From NCBI RefSeq assembly GCF_042683665.1, contig NZ_JBHUOO010000046.1: 64,000 nt of DNA. One strand, 5' to 3'. Source of the DNA: Leeuwenhoekiella polynyae. GTDB taxonomy: Bacteria; Bacteroidota; Bacteroidia; Flavobacteriales; Flavobacteriaceae. The notes below the pieces were generated by a model that was not told where the DNA came from, did not search any database, and worked only from the letters and a program-made list of their open reading frames with translations. The position numbers and the translations under genes are program-made. The stretch's first letter is position 1; every line of letters begins with the position of its first letter. Below are positions 16,438 through 24,396 of the stretch, piece after piece.

Positions 16438-17541
16438 ATGTATAACTGGCAACAGAAAGACTGGCCTAATTTTAAGTATACTACAACTGAAATTGAAGAG
16501 AAGCTCTTTGAGTTCAGCCAAAGGGCCGGGCGTGTTAATGGTATATTAGAAGGACTCTCAGATACCATGCAAATGGAAGCTATCTTATCGCTAATGGTTG
16601 CTGAGGCTGTTAAAACGTCAGAAATCGAGGGAGAATACCTGAGCCGGGAAGATGTGATGTCTTCTATACGAAACAATATGGGTTATGGTACGCCCAAAGC
16701 GGTCAAAGACCCAATGGCACGGGGTGTAGGAGATTTAATGGTGCGCGTTAGGCAAAATTTTGCAGAACCTTTGACAGATCTGAAATTGTTCGAATGGCAC
16801 AGAACACTATTATCGAGTGCTAAACGCATAAATACCGGGCAATGGCGTAAGCACTCCGAACCGATGCAGATCGTATCCGGTAGCTGGGGCAGGGAGAAGA
16901 TCCATTTTGAAGCTCCGCCTTCCCAGTTGCTTCCGAATGAAATGCAAGCCTTTATAACGTGGTTTAATGAATCTCATCCAGAAGGAGCCAATCCTATTAA
17001 AAAACCACTTATCCGTTCAGCGATTGCACATCTGTATTTTGAGAGTATTCACCCTTTTGAAGATGGTAATGGAAGGATAGGAAGAGCGCTTTCTGAAAAG
17101 GCGCTATCTCAAGACTTAAACCGCCCTATTCTGCTGAGTCTTTCAAAAGCAATAGAGCACGATAAACAAGCTTATTATAAGGCATTAAAAAAGGCCCAGC
17201 AGTCCAATGAAATAACCGATTGGATTATCTATTTTGTCAATACAGTTTTAGAAGCGCAATCTCAGGCGGAAGAGCTTGTTTCTTTTACGTTAAGAAAAGC
17301 CCGTTTTTTTGATCGCTATAGAAATTCGCTCAATGAGCGCCAATTAAAGGTCGTCAATCGAATGCTTGATGAAGAACCGGAAGGGTTTAAAGGGGGGATG
17401 ACGGCAAAAAAGTATATCGCCCTTACCAAAACATCAAAAGCTACAGCAACGCGCGACCTTCAGGATTTAGCAGCAAAAAAACTATTTATACCTATAGGGG
17501 AGGGACGGAGTACACGTTATGAAATCAACTTTGAGGACTAA
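16438..17541 (+). CDS. Fic-family protein (AMP transferase) with N-terminal DUF4172 and C-terminal winged helix
   Basis: A 367-residue protein expected to transfer AMP from ATP to a target protein side chain. The N-terminus YNWQQKDWPNFKY is DUF4172. TSEIEGE (~60-66) matches the (S/T)xxxE(G/N) inhibitory motif, here N-terminal (class II), so activity is probably self-restrained. The Fic core has the complete motif HPFEDGNGRIGR (~205-216). The C-terminal ~80 residues (NERQLKVVNRML, TAKKYIALTKTSKATATRDLQDL) form a winged helix-turn-helix. ATG 16438 is chosen over the in-frame ATG at 16396 because the domain starts right after it and the upstream ATG lies inside the promoter. It could act as a toxin-antitoxin-like or stress regulator; the target is unknown. 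Confidence 0.93.
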   Translation: MYNWQQKDWPNFKYTTTEIEEKLFEFSQRAGRVNGILEGLSDTMQMEAILSLMVAEAVKTSEIEGEYLSREDVMSSIRNNMGYGTPKAVKDPMARGVGDLMVRVRQNFAEPLTDLKLFEWHRTLLSSAKRINTGQWRKHSEPMQIVSGSWGREKIHFEAPPSQLLPNEMQAFITWFNESHPEGANPIKKPLIRSAIAHLYFESIHPFEDGNGRIGRALSEKALSQDLNRPILLSLSKAIEHDKQAYYKALKKAQQSNEITDWIIYFVNTVLEAQSQAEELVSFTLRKARFFDRYRNSLNERQLKVVNRMLDEEPEGFKGGMTAKKYIALTKTSKATATRDLQDLAAKKLFIPIGEGRSTRYEINFED

Positions 17542-17775
17542 AGTTTTTTAATAAGCGATCGACTTGAACCCTAGTCTCGTTAAGGGCATTTTTTATACTT
17601 AAAAGATATTAAAGACCATCAAATCAGATCAATTTGAATGTTCATTTAAGTATAGTGAATTATTTGGTAAATAGATCGAATAATTCAGCTGCAAGATACA
17701 GGAAATATAGGGGGTGAGTTGGTTTGCAAATTCCCTGCCCTCAATTGTTAGTGTGAATCAAATCATAATCGAAGA

Positions 17776-19020
17776 TCAAAATGACTCTTTAGTATTCCTA
17801 GCTTCCATTTTACGCATTAAGGCATCCATATCGTCTCCAACTTTCTTTTGCAGTACTCTTGCATAGATTTGAGTTGTTTGTAGCTGTGTGTGGCCTAAAA
17901 GCTTTGATACGGTCTCAATGGGTACTCCGTTAGATAGCGTAACCGTAGTTGCGAAGGTATGACGGGCTACGTGGAAGGTTACATGTTTATGTATTTGACA
18001 GACCTCAGTTATTTCCTTAAGGTATTTGTTCACTTTCTGATTACTATATAAGGGCATTAATTTGCCGGAGACCTCCAACTCCTCATCCTTTGTATATTTC
18101 TTGACCAGTGCCAGAGCCTGGGGCAGGAGGGGAACCTTAACAGGCTCGTTAGTCTTTTCTCGTTTGGTATAAATCCACAAGCGTCCATTAGACGCCGGAA
18201 TCAACTGGTCTTTTCGTAATGCTTTTAAATCCACATAGGCAAGTCCCGTGTAACAAGCAAACAGAAAGCAATCTCTTACGCGTTCATAACCTTTACTCGT
18301 AAACTGCGTTTCTTCAATACGATGTAATTCACGCTGGGTTAAGTAGCAGCGTTCCTTTCGTTCCAATTTCAATTTATAATTGACAAAGGGATCTTTAGGC
18401 AACCATTCCATTCTTACTGCCAGATTAACCATTTTTCGAAGCCGTTCTAAATGCTTCCTCGTACCGTTTATGGAGCATGTCTTTCTTTCCTTCTTAGGCT
18501 TATAAGTACGTATATAGTGTTCAAACTCTGTTATAAACCGGTAGTTTAAATCAACCAAGAAGAAGTCATCTGATTTATAATGATCTAAGAGATAAGCCTT
18601 GATATACTTTTCGGTAGAATAGTAATTTTTCATTGTACCGGGCTTTAGCGACAATCCCATATTATCATTATGATACTTAACAAGTTCTAAGAGCGTCATA
18701 CGCTCTTCATCTTCGCCCATATAGCGTAATTTGATCGCTTTCGCCGTAATTACTTTTCGTTCTGCATGCAGCTCTTTATGTGCGTTTAAAATTTCAGCCT
18801 TCACATCATCCATATAGGAGTTAAGCGTGATAAGTTGATCTGAAGTTTCTTTGGCTTTTACCCGGAGTATATCCCAGTCTTTTACATCAATATCTCGCTT
18901 TATACTCATTTCAGAGCGCTTTTTATTGACTGTAATTCTAAGATAGATATCCAGTTTATTGGGGTTGTTTCTTTTGGGGCGTGTAAAGAAGTTCACGCCT
19001 AATGTGCTGTTTACAGGCAT
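17776..19020 (-). CDS. Tyrosine recombinase (Bacteroidetes integrase type)
   Basis: A 414-residue site-specific recombinase that very probably inserted this island into tRNA-Pro. The N-terminal arm-binding domain starts NFFTRPKRNNPNKLDIYLRI, a core-binding SAM-like domain spans ~110-215, and the catalytic domain has HVTFHVARHTFATTV (H-x-x-R), LLGHTQLQTTQIY with His and the nucleophile Tyr. At the first catalytic Arg position the protein reads CYTGLAYVDLKAL, with no Arg right after TG, as known for the CTnDOT-type integrases. The gene lies 215 bp from the tRNA 3' end and reads away from it. Complete and without frameshift. Confidence 0.95.
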   Translation of the reverse strand: MPVNSTLGVNFFTRPKRNNPNKLDIYLRITVNKKRSEMSIKRDIDVKDWDILRVKAKETSDQLITLNSYMDDVKAEILNAHKELHAERKVITAKAIKLRYMGEDEERMTLLELVKYHNDNMGLSLKPGTMKNYYSTEKYIKAYLLDHYKSDDFFLVDLNYRFITEFEHYIRTYKPKKERKTCSINGTRKHLERLRKMVNLAVRMEWLPKDPFVNYKLKLERKERCYLTQRELHRIEETQFTSKGYERVRDCFLFACYTGLAYVDLKALRKDQLIPASNGRLWIYTKREKTNEPVKVPLLPQALALVKKYTKDEELEVSGKLMPLYSNQKVNKYLKEITEVCQIHKHVTFHVARHTFATTVTLSNGVPIETVSKLLGHTQLQTTQIYARVLQKKVGDDMDALMRKMEARNTKESF

Positions 19021-19177
19021 TTTGTAAGTCTTTTAGTTAAACGATTTTTAGTTAAAGACTACATCCAGATGGCCTAAATGCTATATAAATCTACGATAAT
19101 TTGCACACCTTATTGCACACCGAATTGTACACATTTACCTTGATTTTAGATGATATCAGATGGTATCATAAAAAATG

Positions 19178-19212
19178 AAAAGCCTGTTAATTCATTGATT
19201 AACAGGCTTTTT
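19178..19212 (-). terminator. Rho-independent terminator downstream of tRNA-Pro
   Basis: Perfect 13-bp arms AAAAGCCTGTTAA (19178-19190) and TTAACAGGCTTTT (19200-19212 approximately) around an 8-nt loop, just after the tRNA 3' end in its reading direction. The hairpin is symmetrical and could also stop plus-strand transcription leaving the island. A diverged copy sits at 11990-12023. Confidence 0.8.
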
Positions 19213-19216
19213 AATG

Positions 19217-19247
19217 TAAACCGTGATTTGGTTCGTCGGGATGAGAG
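19217..19247. repeat. Proximal attachment-site repeat of the island (inside tRNA-Pro 3' end)
   Basis: The tRNA-side copy of the 31-bp repeat, covering the last ~12 nt of tRNA-Pro and the start of the terminator region. It differs at one position from 12029-12059. The island thus restores a full tRNA gene on integration. Confidence 0.85.
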
Positions 19248-19310
19248 GATTCGAACCTCCGCTCTCGCGCCCCCCAGACGCGCACTTTAACCGGACTAAG
19301 CTACATCCCG
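19236..19310 (-). tRNA. tRNA-Pro (anticodon GGG)
   Basis: A 75-nt cloverleaf read on the minus strand. The acceptor stem is CGGGATG/CATCCCG with discriminator A, the D arm contains AGTCCGGTT, the anticodon stem is CGCGT/GCGCG around the loop CTGGGGG (anticodon GGG, reading CCC/CCU), and the T arm has GGTTCGAATCC. The 3' CCA is not encoded. The gene hosts the island: its 3' end is duplicated 7.2 kb away. Confidence 0.95.
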
Positions 19311-19537
19311 AAATTTCAGGGTGCAAATATAAATATTTGGGTTAGATAGTAAAGACTTTAGACTAGAATCTATAATTTTTTTAAAGAGAACTATAAAATC
19401 AAAATAGTGATTGGAAATAATTAATAAATTCTCCATTTAACGTAATTTTTTAAAAATTACAACGATATAGTTTGTTGATTATTAATTTTTTGTAACTTAA
19501 TAAGAGATAAATGTTGAATTCCTCAATCTTATGTATT

Positions 19538-19984
19538 ATGAAACTTTCACTTATTACTTTGCTTTTTTTGATCTCTATTTCATCGAGTACTAATCAAATA
19601 TTCCCAAAACAGGATAACGACGAGTTAATCATAGGCACCTGGGAACTCCAAGGTTTTTATCATTATGATGGAAATGAAATAACAGATACCGTACCCACTA
19701 CAGATGGTTATCGCCAAATTAAAATGTACACAAAAGATCATGTTATGTGGACACGCTATGTGCCCAAAGACTCTATTGAATGGTTTGGTTACGGTAGCTA
19801 TGTAGCATCAGAAAATCAACTTATAGAAACGCTTGAATATGGTTCTGAAAGCATGATGAATGTAATAGATACGCTAAGAATATTTACATTTGAACTTCAA
19901 ATTTCAGAAAATGAATACAGTCAAATCACTGTAGATGAAGAAGGTAATCGAATATTTTCCGAAAATTATAAGCGTATTGAATAG
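19538..19984 (+). CDS. Exported lipocalin-like protein of unknown function
   Basis: A 148-residue secreted protein. A hydrophobic signal (MKLSLITLLFLISISSS) opens it. The mature part begins ELIIGTWELQGFYHYDG and continues with YRQIKMYTKDHVMWTRYVP, a pattern of the lipocalin-like/DUF4488-type Bacteroidetes proteins. ATG 19538 gives the compact signal peptide; an ATG nine codons earlier (19511) is also possible. It stands alone, ending next to the convergent cytochrome c gene with no spacer (stop at 19984, neighbour's stop at 19985). No specific function can be assigned. Confidence 0.7.
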   Translation: MKLSLITLLFLISISSSTNQIFPKQDNDELIIGTWELQGFYHYDGNEITDTVPTTDGYRQIKMYTKDHVMWTRYVPKDSIEWFGYGSYVASENQLIETLEYGSESMMNVIDTLRIFTFELQISENEYSQITVDEEGNRIFSENYKRIE

Positions 19985-20428
19985 TTATTTTTCAATTTGC
20001 GCTACTTCCTTTTCAGTTACCATTTTTGATGATGTGTTGTTCCAGGAATTTAGAATATAATTCATAACATCTGCCACTTCTTCATCATATAAGCCCAACG
20101 GAGCCATAATACTCGTGTAGATGGCTCCGTTTACTTTTACTTCTCCTTTTAGCCCATATTTTACAGCTTTTATGGCTTTGACTCTGTTTTCTAATAAAAA
20201 GTCAGCTTGTGCTAGAGGAGGAAACGTGCCGGGTATACCTTCTCCTGTTGCCATATGGCACTGCATACAAAAGTCTTCATAAACCACTTTACCACGTTTT
20301 ATGCTTGCTGTAAGTAAAGTGTCTTGTTGTATGGATATATAGTTTGCACTGAATGTCTTTTCAGGTTTGTTTTGATTACAAACAAACAACCATAAAATAC
20401 TCGACGCGATAAGAATTAAAGTCTTCAA
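19985..20428 (-). CDS. Exported c-type cytochrome
   Basis: A 147-residue periplasmic or lipid-anchored cytochrome c. The N-terminus MKTLILIASSILWLFVCNQ is a signal with a possible lipidated Cys. The haem site is CMQCH (~54-58) and the distal Met is probably in YTSIMAPLG, giving a class I (cytochrome c551/c552-like) domain ending in VADVMNYILNSW. Its start codon overlaps the stop of the sugar-dehydrogenase gene by 4 nt, so the two are translationally coupled and the cytochrome is the likely electron acceptor of that enzyme. Confidence 0.9.
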   Translation of the reverse strand: MKTLILIASSILWLFVCNQNKPEKTFSANYISIQQDTLLTASIKRGKVVYEDFCMQCHMATGEGIPGTFPPLAQADFLLENRVKAIKAVKYGLKGEVKVNGAIYTSIMAPLGLYDEEVADVMNYILNSWNNTSSKMVTEKEVAQIEK

Positions 20429-21552
20429 TTTTTGATAAGTTTCACAATTCCTACTCCTTCGACACCTATATATATCAAGCCATCAGGACCTTGAACAACA
20501 TTACGCACACGGCCAATACCGTCTAGTAGTTTCTCTCTTTTAACAACCTTATCATTTGCTAAATAAAGTGCTTCGAGATAAACAAATTTCAGAGAACCTA
20601 CTAATATATTTCCACTCAACTCAGGATATTTATTTCCGGTTACCAGAGTCATTCCGCTTGGAGCAATAGAGGGAACCCAATAGTAAAGAGGCTGTTCCAT
20701 ACCTTCTTTTTTAGTTTCGTCTGTTATATCCGTGCCGCTATAATTAATACCGTAAGTAATCACAGGCCAACCGTAATTAGCTCCTTTTTTTATTACATTA
20801 ATTTCATCACCACCACGCGGACCGTGCTCATGAACCCATATTTCTTGAGTTTCAGGATTAATAATCATTCCCTGCGGATTGCGATGCCCATAGGACCAGA
20901 TGGCCTCTTTGGCATTTGCTTGTCCTACAAACGGATTATCTGAAGGAATGCTTCCATCCAGATTAAGGCGATACACCTTACCATTATCACGTGTTATATC
21001 TTGTGGGTTAACATCTCGTTCGCCGCGTTCTCCTACGGTAAAATAAACATGACCAGAATTATCAAAAACAATTCGGCTTCCCCAGTGTTGCCCTTTAGTA
21101 GTATTTGGTGAAGCTTTGTAAAGAACTTCTTGATCTGTTAAGCTGTTCCCGGAAAGTTTGGCTCGCATCAGTGCGGTATTTCCCCCTTTTTCGTCACCTT
21201 CGGTAGAAGAGTAGGTGATATAAATCCAGTTGTCCTTCGCATAATCTGGACTTAAGCGTATATCCAATAAACCTCCCTGGCCACGATTATAAACTTCAGG
21301 AACTCCCGAAATTTCAGTTTTAACACCTTCTTTGAAGTGAATAAGCTCGCCAGATTTTTCAGTAACGAGCAAACTTCCGTCAGGTAAAAAAGCCATTCCC
21401 CAGGGATTTATAAGGTCTGGCACAATAACTTCATGACTATATGCTTCAGAAACTGTTATAGGAATATCATTTGCTTTAACCTCTTTAGGGTTTTGACCGC
21501 AGGCTAAAAATGTAGTAAGTAATGCAAGGAATACAAGTGTACCGTTTTTCAT
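20425..21552 (-). CDS. PQQ-dependent (soluble aldose/sorbosone-type) sugar dehydrogenase, lipoprotein
   Basis: A 375-residue beta-propeller dehydrogenase of the glucose/sorbosone dehydrogenase family. A lipoprotein signal ends LLTTFLACGQ. Family motifs include NPWGMAFLPDGSLLVTEKSG, QGGLLDIRLSPDY, GQHWGSRIVFD, YSYGHRNPQGMI-type (SYGHRNPQGMIINPET), WVHEHGPRGGDEINVI and PSIAPSGMTLVTG. The HGPRGGDE segment is part of the cofactor and Ca-binding active site. It is the first gene of a pair with the cytochrome c gene (4-nt overlap), implying sugar or aldehyde oxidation at the cell envelope feeding electrons into respiration. Substrate unknown, and PQQ binding is inferred from family. Confidence 0.92.
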   Translation of the reverse strand: MKNGTLVFLALLTTFLACGQNPKEVKANDIPITVSEAYSHEVIVPDLINPWGMAFLPDGSLLVTEKSGELIHFKEGVKTEISGVPEVYNRGQGGLLDIRLSPDYAKDNWIYITYSSTEGDEKGGNTALMRAKLSGNSLTDQEVLYKASPNTTKGQHWGSRIVFDNSGHVYFTVGERGERDVNPQDITRDNGKVYRLNLDGSIPSDNPFVGQANAKEAIWSYGHRNPQGMIINPETQEIWVHEHGPRGGDEINVIKKGANYGWPVITYGINYSGTDITDETKKEGMEQPLYYWVPSIAPSGMTLVTGNKYPELSGNILVGSLKFVYLEALYLANDKVVKREKLLDGIGRVRNVVQGPDGLIYIGVEGVGIVKLIKN

Positions 21553-21785
21553 ATCAATTTATTTGATTTAAAAATAATCAAAACAAACTTCAATGCAATT
21601 TTTTTACACGTCTATGTCTGTAAATTTACAATGTTAATAACGACTTATAATTGTGCTTTGTAACTTTTTATAAAGTGTCTTTAAAGAAGTATTTTTGTAA
21701 GAATATTTAATGCCTTTTTGCGGCTTCTTATTTTTTATAGAGGTCTTTTATTTAAAATTCCACATTGTGGACTAAAATAATTTAT

Positions 21786-22742
21786 ATGTCAGTAGAACGA
21801 ATTAAATGTCTAATTATAGGATCTGGTCCTGCGGGTTATACCGCTGCAATTTATGCTTCGCGTGCAGATTTAAAGCCTGTGATGTATACCGGAATGGAGC
21901 CTGGCGGACAGTTAACTACAACCACAGAGGTTGATAACTTTCCCGGTTATCCAGAAGGAATAGATGGACCTACTATGATGGTGCAACTGCAAAAACAAGC
22001 AGAACGTTTTGGTACCGAAGTGCGTATAGGGATGATTACTAAGGTCGAATTTTCTCCTGAAATAGGAGGTATTCACAAAGCAGTTGTAGACAATACAACT
22101 GAAATAGAAGCAGAAACCGTAATTATCTCAACTGGTGCAACAGCTCGTTATTTGGGTTTACCTAGTGAGCAAAAGCTGCGTGGTGGTGGTGTATCAGCTT
22201 GTGCCGTTTGTGACGGATTTTTCTATAAAAAGCAAAATGTGGCCATTGTGGGTGGGGGTGATACCGCTGCAGAAGAAGCTACCTACCTGGCCAATATATG
22301 CGAGCATGTTACCATGTTAGTACGTAAAGATGAGATGCGTGCTTCTAAAGCAATGCAACACCGCGTAAATTCTCGTAAGAATATTACTGTTTTGTATAAT
22401 ACTGAAGTTGACGAAGTATTAGGTGAGCAAGTTGTTGAAGGGCTTAGAATGATTAATAGTGAGACTAAAGAAACTTCTGAAATTGAAATAACCGGTTTAT
22501 TTATCGCTATTGGACACAAGCCCAATACGGATATTTTTAAAGGCCAGTTAGAGATGGACGATACCGGCTATATTATTACCGAAGCTAAATCTACTAAAAC
22601 TGCTAAGCCTGGAGTTTTTGCCAGTGGAGATGTGCAGGATAAAGAGTATAGACAAGCAATTACCGCTGCCGGATCTGGCTGTATGGCTGCTTTAGATGCA
22701 GAACGTTATTTAGCATCTATAGAAGAGGAAGTAGAAGCTTAA
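21786..22742 (+). CDS. trxB: Thioredoxin reductase (NADPH)
   Basis: A 318-residue FAD flavoprotein that reduces thioredoxin with NADPH. The FAD motif GSGPAGYTAAIYAS is near the N-terminus, the redox-active CAVCDG at ~139-142, the NADPH motif GGGDTAAEEATYL follows, and the C-terminal FAD motif is GVFASGDVQDKEYRQAITAAGSGCMAA. Length matches bacterial TrxB. Start ATG 21786 (MSVERIKC) is preferred over the upstream in-frame ATG because the protein fold begins right after it. Single-gene unit followed by a strong terminator. Confidence 0.96.
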   Translation: MSVERIKCLIIGSGPAGYTAAIYASRADLKPVMYTGMEPGGQLTTTTEVDNFPGYPEGIDGPTMMVQLQKQAERFGTEVRIGMITKVEFSPEIGGIHKAVVDNTTEIEAETVIISTGATARYLGLPSEQKLRGGGVSACAVCDGFFYKKQNVAIVGGGDTAAEEATYLANICEHVTMLVRKDEMRASKAMQHRVNSRKNITVLYNTEVDEVLGEQVVEGLRMINSETKETSEIEITGLFIAIGHKPNTDIFKGQLEMDDTGYIITEAKSTKTAKPGVFASGDVQDKEYRQAITAAGSGCMAALDAERYLASIEEEVEA

Positions 22743-22765
22743 CGTTTATTTCAAATAAATCAAAT

Positions 22766-22799
22766 AAAAAATGCTCTCAAATTATTGAGAGCATTTTTT
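22766..22799. terminator. Bidirectional terminator between trxB and the acidic protein gene
   Basis: A hairpin of about 15 bp with ATGCTCTCAA/TTGAGAGCAT core and a 4-nt loop, flanked by A and T runs. It serves both trxB and the convergent downstream gene. Confidence 0.85.
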
Positions 22800-22824
22800 A
22801 TTTGTAAAGATGTTTGAAAAGGAA

Positions 22825-23154
22825 TTAATCTTCGTCTTCTTCATCATCAGATTCTTCAGGAAGATCTTCATCTTCATCAGCAATTTTCTCAGGAATTTCG
22901 CTAATTGGTTCTGTTAGATCTTCATCATCGTAATCGTCTACATCATAATTCTCCATAGAGGTTTCAAGTTTTTTACTCACTTTAACCAGATAGATGGTAT
23001 CTGCAGTACGAACTTCAACACACTCGATGAGTTCATTTTTTGCATTTTTAAAAGATATGATTTGATCATCATCATATCCGTAGGGATACTTATCAACCAA
23101 GAGTGCTAAAATCTCAGGGGTAAGCTTCTTAAAATCAACAATAACGCGACGCAT
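22825..23154 (-). CDS. Conserved small protein with acidic C-terminal tail
   Basis: A 109-residue cytoplasmic protein without signal peptide or membrane segment. The first ~60 residues (MRRVIVDFKKLTPEILALLVDKYPYGYDDDQIISF, then VRTADTIYLVKVSKKL) look like a small folded domain. The last ~45 residues are almost wholly Asp and Glu with Pro (PEKIADEDEDLPEESDDEEDED). It precedes aroB on the same strand reading convergently with trxB, separated from aroB by 75 bp. I recognise it as a type widely seen in flavobacteria but cannot name a function. The acidic tail suggests binding of a basic partner. Confidence 0.8.
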   Translation of the reverse strand: MRRVIVDFKKLTPEILALLVDKYPYGYDDDQIISFKNAKNELIECVEVRTADTIYLVKVSKKLETSMENYDVDDYDDEDLTEPISEIPEKIADEDEDLPEESDDEEDED

Positions 23155-23229
23155 AAATAGTTTTTAATAATTGGTGCAATGTGTGGTTAAATGTAAAAAA
23201 AAACGATTGGGTTCTGCAAGACTAATCAA

Positions 23230-24309
23230 TTATTTATTGCTTATTTTTTTATAATAGTCAAAAGCATTAAAAATCAGTTCGTTTGAAACTTCCTGATTTA
23301 GTACCGGTTTGCCTATAGCATCAAGGAGTACAAAATAAATGATGCCGTGACTGTTTTTCTTGTCGTATTTGAGCAAAGTAATGATCGCTTCAATATCTTT
23401 TTCTTCAAATTTCACATACGGATAAAAGCTTAATATAGCTTTAGAAGTTTCATTGCACGTATCCTTATCTAAAGATCTAAGTGCTGTAGAAAGAAAGTTA
23501 GCTAAAACCATTCCTACAGAAATGGCCTCACCGTGAAGTAAACGAGTTTTATCTTTACGTTCCATAAAATAAGACTCAATTGCGTGACCGAGTGTGTGGC
23601 CATAATTGAGGCTTTTTCTAATATTCTGCTCAAACGGATCTTCTAAAACAACCTCATTTTTGATAGCAATAGATTGTCTTATCAATTCTCCCAGACTTTC
23701 AAGGTCAGTATATTTAGCATCCTTTACCGCATTCCAGTAGCTTTCAGAATTGATAAGCCCGTGTTTCAGCATTTCGGCATAACCACTGCGCAATTCTTCA
23801 ATAGGAAGTGTACCTAGAAAATTAGTATCAACTAAGACCATTTCTGGGTTACTAATAACTCCTATTTGATTTTTTAAAGAACCAAGGTCTACTCCGGTTT
23901 TTCCACCTACGGAAGCATCAACCATCGCAAGTAGAGTAGTGGGGATATTGATAAAATCTATACCTCTTTTAAAGCAACAAGCTACAAAACCGCCTAAATC
24001 TGTAACTACGCCACCTCCAAGATTTAGTAAAGCGCTTTTGCGATCGGCATTTAATTCAGATAAAACATTCCAGACTCCTTCACAAGTTTCTAAATTTTTA
24101 AACTCTTCGCCTGGATCAATCTCGATGATTTCTATAGTTTGAGTAGTTTCAACGTTTTGAAGAAAAGAAGCTAAACAATTTTCGTGCGTATTGCTATCGA
24201 CTAAAACAAAAAGTATACTGTAGTTTTTTTCTTTTAATAAGACATTTAGATTTTCGTAGCCATTATTACCAAAAACTACCTTATAATCCTTTGCTTGAAT
24301 TGCTTGCAT
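23230..24309 (-). CDS. aroB: 3-dehydroquinate synthase
   Basis: A 359-residue enzyme of the shikimate pathway converting DAHP into 3-dehydroquinate with NAD and a divalent metal. Diagnostic blocks are LLNLGGGVVTDLGGFVACCFKRGIDFINIPTTLLAMVDASVGGKTGVDLG, the metal ligands in SGYAEMLKHGLI (Glu), and NYGHTLGHAIE and LHGEAISVGM (His). Length is normal. It is divergent from the proline dehydrogenase gene (87-bp spacer). Confidence 0.96.
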   Translation of the reverse strand: MQAIQAKDYKVVFGNNGYENLNVLLKEKNYSILFVLVDSNTHENCLASFLQNVETTQTIEIIEIDPGEEFKNLETCEGVWNVLSELNADRKSALLNLGGGVVTDLGGFVACCFKRGIDFINIPTTLLAMVDASVGGKTGVDLGSLKNQIGVISNPEMVLVDTNFLGTLPIEELRSGYAEMLKHGLINSESYWNAVKDAKYTDLESLGELIRQSIAIKNEVVLEDPFEQNIRKSLNYGHTLGHAIESYFMERKDKTRLLHGEAISVGMVLANFLSTALRSLDKDTCNETSKAILSFYPYVKFEEKDIEAIITLLKYDKKNSHGIIYFVLLDAIGKPVLNQEVSNELIFNAFDYYKKISNK

Positions 24310-24371
24310 GTTAAAATTATTTTGGGCTGTGAAATTAATATCTTTTTATAATAATCCCTTTGCGATTTAGC

Positions 24372-24379
24372 TATATTTG
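24372..24379 (+). promoter_or_regulatory. Putative -7 promoter box of the proline dehydrogenase gene
   Basis: TATATTTG matches the Bacteroidetes -7 consensus TAnnTTTG and lies 17 bp before the ATG at 24397, in the aroB/PRODH divergent spacer. No convincing -33 box is seen. Confidence 0.5.
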
Positions 24380-24396
24380 ACGCCTAATTTTTCAAT

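Larger units (their letters stand above)
12029..19247. mobile_element. Genomic island integrated in tRNA-Pro(GGG), about 7.2 kb
   Basis: The element is bounded by 31-bp direct repeats of the tRNA-Pro 3' end (12029-12059 and 19217-19247). A tyrosine recombinase gene lies directly inside the tRNA-proximal end and reads away from the tRNA, the usual geometry. Cargo in order: lipocalin-like lipoprotein, T9SS-exported M43 protease, 5'-truncated nuclease, about 1 kb of structured non-coding DNA, a Fic protein, and the integrase. No relaxase, replication or conjugation gene remains, so it is either a minimal integrative element or the decayed remnant of a larger one. Boundaries are read directly from the sequence; mobility today is inference. 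Confidence 0.82.
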
